Assembly (NCBI GenBank): GCA_964485095.1
Contig: CAZAIB010000013.1
Location: forward strand, 1 to 64,000
DNA from: CAYNWT01 sp964485095
GTDB lineage: Bacteria > Planctomycetota > Planctomycetia > Planctomycetales > Planctomycetaceae
Reading direction: 5' to 3'
Length of the DNA stretch: 64,000 bases
The notes under the pieces: model-generated
Seen by the model: only the letters and a program-made list of their open reading frames with translations
Databases searched by the model: none
Told to the model about the DNA's origin: nothing
Part shown: positions 42,859 through 51,929 of the stretch, one piece after another
Layout: each line of letters starts with the position of its first letter
Numbering within the stretch: position 1 is the first letter of the stretch
Translations under genes and position numbers: made by a program

Positions 42859-43668
42859 TCAAGACAGCCGCAAGTTTAGCTCAGCGTCGCCCGCCTGACA
42901 CTGCGGACAGAAGTATGTCGATCGAGCCAAATCGCCTTGCCGAAGCATCTCGATTGCGACTCCACACTTGAAGCACTCAGAACCCATCCTTCCATAAACC
43001 CAGGCGTTGCCACCCGGCGAGAACCGAGTCCGCCGCGGATAGCCTTCCAGATTTCTACGCATCAAATCGATCGAACGTTTCACAATTGCCAAAATCTGTT
43101 GATCGCTAAGAACTGCGACCGGAGTCAGCGGGTGAATTCGTTCAAGAAACAGGACTTCCGATTTGTAAACGTTCCCGATTCCGCAAACGACAGTCTGGTT
43201 CATCACCACCTGCCCGATGGGAACCGGGTTCTGACTTCGAAATCTGGTCAATAGCTCGCGATCATTCGGGCGAGGTCCCAACAGATCAGGACCAAGCCGG
43301 TTCAGATACTCATTCCGCCGCAGTCGCTGTGTGGTGATCAACTCGATTAGTTTCGGACTGAAACACACGACGCAAAAGCGATCCGTCCGTAGTGTCAAAG
43401 CGGCCGCCCGTTCGGATTTTTGCCAGGCTTCTTTCGGTCGGTAAATGTGCCACGAACCGGTCATCCCCATGTGCGAATGGACAACGCGTTCGTCATCGAA
43501 GTGCATCAACAGATGCTTGCCGCGAGATTCGATTCCTTCCATGCGACGACCAATCAATGAGGCCGCGTCTTCCACTTCCCATCGGCCTGACGCATCAACG
43601 ATCGTTTCACCATCCAACACTTTCCGCAGCTGAACGGCGGTTCGAAATATTGTGTCCCCTTCTGGCAT
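42859..43668 (-). CDS. nei2: Fpg/Nei-family DNA glycosylase (endonuclease VIII-like, Nei2)
   Basis: 269 residues beginning MPEGDTIFRTA: after removal of Met, Pro2 is the catalytic nucleophile and Glu3 the acid, as in Nei. GKHLLMHF, VVHSHMGMTGSW and the H2TH part (VVMNQTVVCGIGNVYKSEVLF) are intact. The C-terminal zinc finger is CFKCG...CPQC. The PEGDT start rather than PELPE places it with Nei, not Fpg. It removes oxidised pyrimidines and cuts the strand. It starts 6 bases after the lhr stop; lhr-nei2 pairing is known from other bacteria and points to joint repair work. Confidence 0.93.
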   Translation of the reverse strand: MPEGDTIFRTAVQLRKVLDGETIVDASGRWEVEDAASLIGRRMEGIESRGKHLLMHFDDERVVHSHMGMTGSWHIYRPKEAWQKSERAAALTLRTDRFCVVCFSPKLIELITTQRLRRNEYLNRLGPDLLGPRPNDRELLTRFRSQNPVPIGQVVMNQTVVCGIGNVYKSEVLFLERIHPLTPVAVLSDQQILAIVKRSIDLMRRNLEGYPRRTRFSPGGNAWVYGRMGSECFKCGVAIEMLRQGDLARSTYFCPQCQAGDAELNLRLS

Positions 43669-43674
43669 CGCGCT

Positions 43675-46600
43675 CTACCGGCCCTTGTGCAGATACCCGC
43701 GACTGGACGGTGAGAACTCAGCATCCCGCAACGCCACCGACAAAGGCGAATCCCCCGGCGCGCCGCCGTCGATTTTGGAGATCAGTAAACTTGCGCCCGG
43801 CCTGGCGATTCCAGCCAACGCGTCGGCCAGCGCCCGCATCACTTGCCCGCGTTCTGGTTCACTCTCAGGCAGAAACGTGACAAGGCTTTTCCGCGTTCGC
43901 CCGAGGTAACCAATCAGTTGCCCACCCAGCAAAATCACCTTCGCCCCGGCCACACGCTGCGGTCGGCCGCGTTCCCCCAACTCCGGCCAGGGCAGCACAT
44001 TCCCCCAGGCATTCGCCGGATCAGTGGCGGCCAGAACCACTGGTTCCGGAACATCATCATCCCGCTTCGCTCGTTCGGCACGCAGTCGATCTTCAGCACC
44101 CGGAGCAGCAAACTGCGCCGCACCCAAACCGGCGACGAAATAACCGCGACGAACCTTGCCGGTTTCCTCCATCGCCTTGAGAACCGGATACAGACCGGAA
44201 AACCCGCCGACAATCTGCTCCCGCGAAATCATCTCACGTGTGAGCACGCCGTAGCGTTCAATCAGTTGCCCCGATATCGCCGTCTGCCGAACCGTCACCG
44301 TTGGGAAGTCCGTCGGCAACAGCGACCAACGCCCTTCCGAACCAGCCAATTGCACATCACGCCGCGACCGGAACGCTCGGCGATTCGACCGGGTGGTTCG
44401 CCGCGACGACGAACCGCCACTGGACTGTGTTCTCAAGGAACGCATCGGACCCAGCGTGTCATTGGTGACCTCGCCCGCCCAAACCAATCGCCAAATCGCC
44501 TCGAGAATATCATTCGGGAATCCGCCCACCGCCTGTTTGATCTGCGAGAACAACAGCGCGCCGCGTTCTCGCAACAAGTCACGAACCTGCTCAGCGGCCG
44601 CATCATCCACCAACGGTTCAGACACAGGAGCCAACAGCGGATAGTGATCCGTCAGATACAACGCAATCCGGCCGTCGCTCCCACCGGTGCTGTCAAAACC
44701 CCGCCAGACAACTTCGCCAGCCAGAAACAGTTCATCCAGACTACTGCGCCGATACGAATCCACCCGCGCCGGCAAAATCTCGGCTTCCAAAGTCGAAGCC
44801 GGCAACGGAGCGCCCTGCAGTTGTTCAATCGCGTCCAGCAAACCATCCAACCCACGACGCGGCCGAGTAATACAGTGCCAGTCCGGCATGAACTTCGACA
44901 GCACCTCCGGTTCAACCGGTTCCACTTGCTTCCGCAGCACAGCCAGCGACCGCCGCTTCAGCAGCTTCAACACATGCGTGTCACACCACTCGTGTCCATG
45001 ATGGCCCGGTCGGAACTCGCCCTCAACAACCCTATCCCGCGCGACCAAGGCATGCAGCGCCGTCAGAACGGGTGCGGTCCCAAGACCAAACCGTTCGGCA
45101 ACCTGCTGAGTCGTAAACGGGCCGTGTGTCCGAGCGTACCGGGAAATCAAATCGCCCAGCGGATCAGCAACCGGTTCCAGGAACGCATCCGGCAAACCCA
45201 CAGGCGGAACAATTCCCAGACCATCGCGCAAACGACCGGCGTCTTCAGCCGCCACGAACCGCAGCTCACCCGCGATCTTCAAACCAACGGCCCGACGTTT
45301 CTCAACCAACTCACCGATCCACTCTTTCAACGCCCCGGACGCCACGTTCTCTTCGGCGCAACGTTGTTCGAGTTCCCCCTGCGACAATCCGCCCAGCTTC
45401 AATAGCGCATCGTGCACGTCATCCGCGTGCCGTAGTTTCCATTCGTTAAGTCGCTGCAATTCCAGTTCAACCGACGCAATCGCATCCGCATCAAACAGTT
45501 CACGAAAATCGGCCGAACCCAACAACTGCCGCAGTTGAGCATGATCCAAAGCCAGCGCCTGCGCGCGGCGTTCGGCCAGGGGCGCGTCGCCTTCGTACAG
45601 GAAGTTCCCCGCGTAACTAAACATCACAGCCGCAGCGAACGGTGACGGGTGATCGGTTTGAACCGAACGCACCACGATGCTTCGCTTCTGCACATCCCGC
45701 AGCACGCTTAGCAGCCCGGACATGTCGAACACATCGCTTAGACACTCGCGATACGTCTCCAACAGAATTGGAAAGTTCGGGTACTGCGACGCGACACTCA
45801 ACAAATCCGCCGACCGCCGCCGCTGCAACCAAAGCGGAGTTCTCCGGCCGGGATACCGACGCGGTAACAACAACGCCCGCGCCGCGTTCTCTCTAAACCG
45901 ACCCGCAAACATCGCCGTCACGCCCACCTGCTGCACGATTAGCCGTTCCACTTCATCCGGATCAGGAATGAACGCCTCGACCGGTGGAATTTTCTCCGAC
46001 TCGGGCAACCGGAACACCATGCCGTCGTCCGTCCACATCATGTCAACTTCGCCGGCCGTCTCATCCTGCAACCGCGAACCAACCACCGTCGCCCACGGAG
46101 CGTGCACGCGCGAACCGAACGGCGTGAGCACGACAATTCGCCAATCACCAATCTCATCCAGAAAACTCTCGACGACAATCGTCCTATCACTGGGCGGATC
46201 GCCAGTCGCGCTGGCCTGTTCCTGTAAATACGTCAGCAGACTCTCCGCCGCTGACTCAGCCAACCCGTGTTCCGATTCCAACCGCTTCCGCGCCTTCGCT
46301 TGGGGAACCGCCAACAGCTCACGCGTCAGCTTCCCAATCGCCTTCCCAAACTCCAGCGGCCGCCCCGGCCCGTCACCTCGCCAAAACGGCATGCGTCCCG
46401 GTTCACCCGGCGCCGGAGCCACCAACACCCGATCGCGCGTGATCTCCAGCGATCGCCACGACGACGCTCCCAGCAGGAACACATCGCCCGGCCGCATCTC
46501 GAACACCATTTCTTCGTCGAGCTCACCGACCCGACTGCCGCCGGTTCCATCCGGTCCATCACCAACCAGATAAACGCCGTACAACCCACGATCCGGAATC

Positions 46601-48237
46601 GTGCCCGCGTTCAAAATCGCCAACCGCTGCCCACCCTTGCGCGGCGAGATGGTTCCGGCAATCCGGTCCCAGTTAATCCGTGGCTTCAATTCAGCAAACT
46701 CGTCCGATGGGTACCGCCCGGACAACAAATCCAACACACCCTCAAACGAACTCCGCGGCAACTCAGCAAACGGAGCCGCACTGCGACACGTAGCGAACAC
46801 ATCGTCCACCGACATCGGATCGCGCGACGTCATGGCCACGATTTGCTGAGCCAAAATATCCAGCGGATTACGCGGGTACCGAGTCTCCTCAACCCAGCCT
46901 TCCTGCATCGCACCGGTCGCCGCACTGCACGCCAGTAAGTCGCCTCGATACTTGGGAAAGATCACCCCAGCCGACGGCGCGCCGACCTGGTGCCCTGCTC
47001 TGCCAATCCGCTGCGTTCCCGACGCGATCGACGGCGGAGCTTCAATCTGAATCACCAGATCCACCGCACCCATGTCGATGCCAAGTTCCATCGACGACGT
47101 CGCAATCATCGCGGGCAACTCGCCCCGCTTCAGCCGATCTTCAATCAACGCCCGCGTATCGCGAGCCACAGAACCATGATGCGCGAGTGCAATTTCTTCT
47201 TCTGCCAATTCGTTAATCGCCGCCGCCAACCGTTCGGCCAACCGCCGACTGTTCACAAAGATCATGGTCGACCGGTTCGCTCGAATCAGTTCGACAAGCC
47301 GCGGATGAATGGACGGCCAAACCGACGGCGCACGCGGCCCGCCCGCCGCATTGCCTGACGGGATGTCATCGTCTTCGGCTTCCTCAGCCATCTCATCGGC
47401 AGGCGTTTCAATTCGCAAATGAAACTGCTTTGGTTCAGACGCATCAATAATCTCAACCGGTCGAGGAACCGGAACCACCTCCGGATCAGCCGTGGCGTTC
47501 GCTCCACCAAGCAACCGAGCAATCTCTTCCAGCGGTCGCTGCGTCGCCGACAGCCCAACTCGCTGCAGCGGCTTCTGTCGTAGGTCAGGCTGTGCCTGAC
47601 GAAGCGAACCATCACTCACCGTACCGTCAGGCACAGCCTGACCTACGGAACCACGCAGTCGTTCCAACCGTTCCAAACTCAAAAACAAATGCGAACCACG
47701 CTTCGTCCCAGCCAGCGCGTGGATCTCATCAATGATCACCGTTTCAATTTCATCCAGCGTCTCGCACGCCTGCGATGTCAGCAGCAGGTACAAGGACTCC
47801 GGCGTCGTAATCAAAATCTCCGGCGGGTTCTTCGCCATCGCTCGGCGTTCTTCCTGCGGCGTATCACCCGACCGCACGCCAACGGTAGGAACCCGGTGCT
47901 GCGTCTCCGTCCGCTGAGCCACCGCCCGCAACCCGGCAATCGGCGCCCGCAGGTTCCGATCGACATCCACACCGAGCGCCTTCAGCGGTGAGATATAAAG
48001 AACGCGAACCTTCTTCTCAGTCGCATCCCCACCAAACATCAACCGATCCAACGACGCCAAAAACGCCGCCAGCGTTTTCCCGGAACCGGTTGGAGCCAAG
48101 AGCAACGTACTCTGCCCATCCGCAATCGCCGGCCACGCCGCATTCTGAACGCGCGTAGGCTTATCGAACGCTTCCAGGAACCAATCCCGAGTGCATTCGT
48201 GAAACTGACCAAGTGCATTGTCCACCGCGACGCTCAT
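43675..48237 (-). CDS. lhr: Lhr superfamily 2 DNA helicase, full length
   Basis: 1520 residues, close to the long form of Lhr. The helicase core has Walker A LLLAPTGSGKT (about 45-55), DEIH (about 170), VGLSATQ (about 226), FVNSRRLAERL, and ATSSMELGIDMG with QRIGRAGHQVG. It is followed by Lhr-core and winged-helix regions, then the long C-terminal half with a CTHVL-like winged-helix segment, the part recently associated with uracil-DNA glycosylase activity in E. coli Lhr. It translocates 3'-5' on single-stranded DNA in repair. A 69-bp palindromic element lies in frame within codons 197-220, between motifs II and III. It is coupled to nei2. Confidence 0.95.
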   Translation of the reverse strand: MSVAVDNALGQFHECTRDWFLEAFDKPTRVQNAAWPAIADGQSTLLLAPTGSGKTLAAFLASLDRLMFGGDATEKKVRVLYISPLKALGVDVDRNLRAPIAGLRAVAQRTETQHRVPTVGVRSGDTPQEERRAMAKNPPEILITTPESLYLLLTSQACETLDEIETVIIDEIHALAGTKRGSHLFLSLERLERLRGSVGQAVPDGTVSDGSLRQAQPDLRQKPLQRVGLSATQRPLEEIARLLGGANATADPEVVPVPRPVEIIDASEPKQFHLRIETPADEMAEEAEDDDIPSGNAAGGPRAPSVWPSIHPRLVELIRANRSTMIFVNSRRLAERLAAAINELAEEEIALAHHGSVARDTRALIEDRLKRGELPAMIATSSMELGIDMGAVDLVIQIEAPPSIASGTQRIGRAGHQVGAPSAGVIFPKYRGDLLACSAATGAMQEGWVEETRYPRNPLDILAQQIVAMTSRDPMSVDDVFATCRSAAPFAELPRSSFEGVLDLLSGRYPSDEFAELKPRINWDRIAGTISPRKGGQRLAILNAGTIPDRGLYGVYLVGDGPDGTGGSRVGELDEEMVFEMRPGDVFLLGASSWRSLEITRDRVLVAPAPGEPGRMPFWRGDGPGRPLEFGKAIGKLTRELLAVPQAKARKRLESEHGLAESAAESLLTYLQEQASATGDPPSDRTIVVESFLDEIGDWRIVVLTPFGSRVHAPWATVVGSRLQDETAGEVDMMWTDDGMVFRLPESEKIPPVEAFIPDPDEVERLIVQQVGVTAMFAGRFRENAARALLLPRRYPGRRTPLWLQRRRSADLLSVASQYPNFPILLETYRECLSDVFDMSGLLSVLRDVQKRSIVVRSVQTDHPSPFAAAVMFSYAGNFLYEGDAPLAERRAQALALDHAQLRQLLGSADFRELFDADAIASVELELQRLNEWKLRHADDVHDALLKLGGLSQGELEQRCAEENVASGALKEWIGELVEKRRAVGLKIAGELRFVAAEDAGRLRDGLGIVPPVGLPDAFLEPVADPLGDLISRYARTHGPFTTQQVAERFGLGTAPVLTALHALVARDRVVEGEFRPGHHGHEWCDTHVLKLLKRRSLAVLRKQVEPVEPEVLSKFMPDWHCITRPRRGLDGLLDAIEQLQGAPLPASTLEAEILPARVDSYRRSSLDELFLAGEVVWRGFDSTGGSDGRIALYLTDHYPLLAPVSEPLVDDAAAEQVRDLLRERGALLFSQIKQAVGGFPNDILEAIWRLVWAGEVTNDTLGPMRSLRTQSSGGSSSRRTTRSNRRAFRSRRDVQLAGSEGRWSLLPTDFPTVTVRQTAISGQLIERYGVLTREMISREQIVGGFSGLYPVLKAMEETGKVRRGYFVAGLGAAQFAAPGAEDRLRAERAKRDDDVPEPVVLAATDPANAWGNVLPWPELGERGRPQRVAGAKVILLGGQLIGYLGRTRKSLVTFLPESEPERGQVMRALADALAGIARPGASLLISKIDGGAPGDSPLSVALRDAEFSPSSRGYLHKGR
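47579..47647. repeat. 69-bp palindromic element inside lhr
   Basis: Perfect 23-base inverted repeats at 47579-47601 and 47625-47647 are separated by 23 bases. The whole is 69 bp, a multiple of three, and is read in frame as about 23 extra residues (GQAVPDGTVSDGSLRQAQPDL). A perfect 23-bp palindrome is not needed for coding, so this looks like a mobile or propagated palindromic unit tolerated in a surface loop of the helicase. Confidence 0.85.
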
Positions 48238-48453
48238 GCCACGGTTATACTAAGAATGGTCGCCCAAGGCAGTCATGCATCCAACGAAGAAGCAACTGGT
48301 GCATGCAGAGGTTGCACTGTGGCGTTCATAGTGGTGCGTCCATCGATACATGTCAGGTGAGAGTGTCCCGTACTTGCGGGCCTCCGAGCCCCAAGCACGA
48401 GCGGTTTACCCATCTCAGTGATCGTCCGATTCACGCGAACCGCAACGCGGTCC

Positions 48454-48627
48454 AACATCAAAGCCCAAGGTCGCGCAGCGCACCTTGGGATTTGTCGCCA
48501 CTATGAGCAATACCCCGCAAGGGGTTTCACATCCGAGCCAAGTGTGGTGTGGAACCCCATTCGGGGTACGAGGCGTTCCGCTGACGGTGAACCCAGCGTG
48601 CGCTCTGCGACACTGGGCTTTGATGTT
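48454..48627. repeat. 174-bp element bounded by 36-base imperfect inverted repeats
   Basis: Arms at 48454-48489 and 48592-48627 are inverted copies with about eight mismatches; the outer 14 bases (AACATCAAAGCCCA) are identical. Two smaller hairpins lie inside, CCCCGCAAGGGG and CCCCATTCGGGG. No coding sequence is present. Structure suggests a non-autonomous miniature element or a long REP-type cluster. Confidence 0.65.
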
Positions 48628-48663
48628 CAACACCTCCGGCGTTGGTTGTCCGGCCCCGTACCA

Positions 48664-48714
48664 GTCACCTCTCCCGCTTGCGGGAGAGGTCGCGGTCTCA
48701 GCCGCGGGAGAGGG
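48664..48714. repeat. 51-bp dispersed palindromic repeat, copy 2
   Basis: Second copy of the repeat at 35622-35672. Here the main hairpin is perfect: ACCTCTCCCGC pairs with GCGGGAGAGGT around a TT loop. The following GTCGCGGTCTCAGCCGCGGG is the same in both copies and has its own CGCGG/CCGCG stem. Confidence 0.75.
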
Positions 48715-48825
48715 CGAGCCCTGTCTTTTTGACGATGCGTTCTTCCGCGTGCGTGCGCTGCCCCTCACCCGGGCTTACAGCCCAACCTCTCCCCCAAAAC
48801 GGGGCGAGGTGACCTGGTTCTTCTT

Positions 48826-50208
48826 TTACCCACTTGCCTCGGCATACCCTTTGGCTGTTTTCTGGTCGATCAACTTGTCTGCGTGAGCGGTAGCGGCTTC
48901 GGGAGTAGCGAAGTCTTTGGGCTTCGTGGTTCCATCGGTTCCGATTCGGCCGTAGCGAACCGTTACGGTGCTGTCCGCAACGGACACTTCCCAGAACTTG
49001 CTGGAGTTGTCGTTGACGAGTTCGAAGTATCGCTTCGCGGCAGCCGAACTGCCCGACTTGGCTGCAGATTCTTTACTGGCCTTAGCTGCGGGCTTCTTTT
49101 TTGCTTTCTTCTTCGGCGACTTCTTCTTCGTTGCCTTTTTCTTTGTCGCTTTCTTCTTTGTCGCCTTCGTGCCTGCCGTGTCGGCCAGATCACTGGCTTT
49201 TGCATTGCCCGGAGCAGCACGGAAGAAGCTCGGGAACCGGGGAACTCCGCCGTCGGACAGTTCCTGATATCGGAACGTAATGACGCTGCCAATCTCCGGT
49301 GGGTTCTCGCGTTCTTTGTCCGTGAAGCCGGTTCCGACGTTGAACTCGGTCCCATCTGCAAGCTGAACCGATAACGCGCCCATCCGACCTTTGTGCTTAC
49401 CTTTGCCGCCAACATGCGCGATCACGGCGGCTTCGGCGTCGTGGAAGCTTTTGACTTTTAGCAACGTGTGCGAACGGCCGACTTCATACTTCGAACCGGG
49501 CTGCCGCAGCATGAGCCCCTCACCTCCGAGACCTTCTATCCGAGCGAGCTCTTCGCGCAGGTGGTCGGTTCCTTCGCAGCGATAGTGTTCCAACAATTGG
49601 GCGTATGCGTGCGATTCGGCTGGCAACGCTTCCTTTAGAAACTCCATCCGTTTCTCGAACTTCGATTTGCGACCGGGTGCGTCGAAGACAACAAACCGAA
49701 CGTCCTTCCAATGATCGCTCTTGTCCTGACGCCTGACGATGCTGACTGTCTTTTGGAACGCCTTGCGATCGATCCACAGTTCGCCATCCAGTGGACACTT
49801 TGGGAACCCTTCGACAAACCAGTCCGGCGCAAAGTACTCGTTCCCCAACCGAGAGAAGAATCTCTTGCCGTCCCAGTACGCTCGAACTCCGTCTAACTTT
49901 TCGCTGATCCACCAATCGGTAAGATCGGTCGCTGAGTCCCATGAGTGAGCCAACAGCAACGGCGGCGCGTCTGCTTTGGCTCCGGACGGTTTCGCTTTGG
50001 CTGGCAATTCGCCACCAAGCCGTTCTTTCTCCTCCGCTTCCCCTCGATACTTTCGCAGATGCTTGCACGTGCGGCGTTCGATTGGCGTCGATTGGTTTCG
50101 CCATGCCGGGCAAGAACACGAATACACGCCGCCCGTGTTCTTCAGCTCGTACGGTTTGGCCGCCGAACCCTGAACCAACGCTGTCTCACCATCTGCAATC
50201 TCGGGCAT
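48826..50208 (-). CDS. ATP-dependent DNA ligase with SWIM finger, H1-like linker and WGR domain
   Basis: 460 residues. An N-terminal SWIM zinc finger has YSCSCPAW and RRTCKHLRKY (ligands Cys31, Cys33, Cys48, His50). The ligase catalytic core (about 80-345) has motif I EKLDGVR with the AMP-accepting Lys104, CPLDGELW, VVFDAPG, GEGLMLRQPGS and LLKVKSF, and an OB-fold part follows. A linker of repeated KKKATKKK units (about 350-385) resembles histone H1 tails, and a WGR domain closes the protein (FWEVSVADSTVTVRYGRIGT). It seals nicks with ATP; the extra modules likely bind DNA or damaged chromatin-like DNA. The ATG at 50208 is 6 bases after AGGAG. Confidence 0.9.
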   Translation of the reverse strand: MPEIADGETALVQGSAAKPYELKNTGGVYSCSCPAWRNQSTPIERRTCKHLRKYRGEAEEKERLGGELPAKAKPSGAKADAPPLLLAHSWDSATDLTDWWISEKLDGVRAYWDGKRFFSRLGNEYFAPDWFVEGFPKCPLDGELWIDRKAFQKTVSIVRRQDKSDHWKDVRFVVFDAPGRKSKFEKRMEFLKEALPAESHAYAQLLEHYRCEGTDHLREELARIEGLGGEGLMLRQPGSKYEVGRSHTLLKVKSFHDAEAAVIAHVGGKGKHKGRMGALSVQLADGTEFNVGTGFTDKERENPPEIGSVITFRYQELSDGGVPRFPSFFRAAPGNAKASDLADTAGTKATKKKATKKKATKKKSPKKKAKKKPAAKASKESAAKSGSSAAAKRYFELVNDNSSKFWEVSVADSTVTVRYGRIGTDGTTKPKDFATPEAATAHADKLIDQKTAKGYAEASG

Positions 50209-50364
50209 CATGGACTCCTGCTTCGGAACGAACGCGAACCAACACAATACTGTCCAATTCGCAGCCGACGATCAACTCGCCCGGCACAAGAGAAATCACC
50301 GAACAAACTGGTTTCGTATTGATAAACGCACGGGTTTCTCACCGTTCGAAGCCGCCCGGTCTAC

Positions 50365-51834
50365 CTATGGTTTCACAACCCGGCCAGTGAAGTAAATGAC
50401 ACCGCTGGAGTCGCGAATCAGGAATAGAAATGGGTGCGTTGCGTGGAACGGTTCCGTCTTCATCGTGGAACTCTTGAGGATCCCGACGGCCTGCGTCACG
50501 CTGCCGGCGCGGGTTCCGTCTTCGTTGGTGGTGACGTAAACCTGTTGCCGCATATCGTCCAGCATCACACGATTGCGGGCGTCGATGCCACGGAAGTCTG
50601 CTTCTTTCGTGAACAGCGATTCCAGGCCCACAGCTTCGATCGACGACTTCAGCGAGCCGCTCATCCGGATGTCAAACTTCGGCAGTTTGATATCGACGCG
50701 AGTTGGCCGCATCTTTCGAGCCAGGTTGTGGAGCTCCAGATCGTTTAGTAGCACGTCGCGTTCAGTTCCCGTCCACCCATCGGGCGTTGCCGGCAGGAAC
50801 ACGGTCATGCGTAAATCCGTGTTGCGATACGGAAGTTCGATGACGCGTAACCCGTTAACGTTGGCAAAGGCGAACGTACCTTGCTGCCGCATGTACTTAA
50901 CTTCTACTTCTCCGGCCGGAGCCGCAAACTGACCCGCTTTGGTCAGCCCGGAGTTGAATCGACGTTCCCACTTCGCATCCATCGCCATCGCGTTCATGAG
51001 CATCATCAGCGTGCCCGGCTTGAGCTGTTCCGGGATATTGACACGCTGGATTCTGCCACTGGTTTCCTTAGCGAAGAAGCGATCCGCCTGCTCACCAATC
51101 TCTTCAAGGGAACCAAACGAAGTTGTAAACGTCTTCGTGTGAAACAGCTGCTGCAACTGATCAGGAAACCGAGAATCCGCAACCAGTCCTTCCTTCAACC
51201 ACAACGCACTGGCGAAATTAAGAACCCGCGCGTTCGATTCAACACTCATCTCACGAACCTGAGCAAGCTGGGCGACCGAGTTTGAGAATGGACGGCCCGT
51301 TTCGCGACTGAACCCATCCAGCCTCACCGCACCTGTCGATGACGAACACACCTCGATGAACTCCCGAGCGGTTCGGACCGGGCGACCATCGACTGTGAAG
51401 ATGAGATCACCCTTCTTGATTCCGATCCCCGACAACGACGCGGGCGTCTGGTCGATAATCTTCACGCCGTAACCGCCATTGTCCCTGACCGCCGCACCGA
51501 ACCGGTAGGCTGTCGGAAACGCCGAACTTCGCACTCGCTCAAACGCGGCAATCGTGGCCGCGTCCATGCTTCTCAGGCCGGTAACACCGGCGATTGCCTG
51601 CCGACTCTCACCGCGAGCTCCAACCTGCAACATGGTCAGCGACTCCATAACGCCGTACGGAGCGAGAACCAGGTTCCCTGCCGGTTTCGCCTGAGCCACC
51701 GCAGCATAAATCTTCCGAGCGAACTGGCGCTCGGCTGCCGCCAGCCTGGCAACAGCAGGGTCACGCGATTCCTGGGCGTGTGCGGCACTTCCGAACGTCA
51801 CCAACGCGGAACAAGCAATCAACAGTTGTCTCAT
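50365..51834 (-). CDS. Secreted serpin with a PDZ domain inserted in the serpin fold
   Basis: 489 residues. A signal peptide (1-20, ending SAAHA) precedes the serpin N-part (residues 35-105; GNLVLAPYGVMESLTMLQVGA). A PDZ domain follows (about 112-188; GYGVKIIDQTPASLSGIGIK, KGDLIFTVDGRPV). The rest of the serpin follows from about 200 (MLMNAMAMDAKWERRF, LPKFDIRMSGSLKSSIEAVG). The reactive loop is NEDGTRAGSVTQAVGILKSS. Its hinge (Gly440 as P15, Thr441 P14, then Ala/Gly/Ser) is of the inhibitory type, and counting gives P1 Lys454, P1' Ser455. The end FHATHPFLFLIRDSSGVIYFTG is the serpin signature. It should trap a protease outside the cell membrane. AAAGGG precedes the ATG. Confidence 0.9.
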   Translation of the reverse strand: MRQLLIACSALVTFGSAAHAQESRDPAVARLAAAERQFARKIYAAVAQAKPAGNLVLAPYGVMESLTMLQVGARGESRQAIAGVTGLRSMDAATIAAFERVRSSAFPTAYRFGAAVRDNGGYGVKIIDQTPASLSGIGIKKGDLIFTVDGRPVRTAREFIEVCSSSTGAVRLDGFSRETGRPFSNSVAQLAQVREMSVESNARVLNFASALWLKEGLVADSRFPDQLQQLFHTKTFTTSFGSLEEIGEQADRFFAKETSGRIQRVNIPEQLKPGTLMMLMNAMAMDAKWERRFNSGLTKAGQFAAPAGEVEVKYMRQQGTFAFANVNGLRVIELPYRNTDLRMTVFLPATPDGWTGTERDVLLNDLELHNLARKMRPTRVDIKLPKFDIRMSGSLKSSIEAVGLESLFTKEADFRGIDARNRVMLDDMRQQVYVTTNEDGTRAGSVTQAVGILKSSTMKTEPFHATHPFLFLIRDSSGVIYFTGRVVKP

Positions 51835-51929
51835 CGTGCACCCTTTCAAAAAACAGCTAACTGCTCGCGTTCAACCCAGCCCTGTCTCGGCATGCGGCGA
51901 GCGTTCCCCAGCTCACCACAACGCCGTTG

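Larger units (their letters stand above)
48238..48825. other. 588-base gene-free stretch rich in palindromic repeats
   Basis: This lies between lhr (leftward) and the ligase gene (leftward, ending at 48826). It holds the element at 48454-48627 and the 51-bp repeat at 48664-48714. It also has a further C-rich/G-rich pair around 48759-48820 (CCTCTCCC and GGGGCGAGG) that can fold back. I see no believable gene. The lhr promoter should be at its left end. Confidence 0.65.

Noticed and set aside
43843..45405. 520-codon rightward open frame within lhr
   Set aside because: It lies entirely antisense to conserved Lhr sequence, is Arg/Pro/Gln-rich without domains and has no ribosome binding site.
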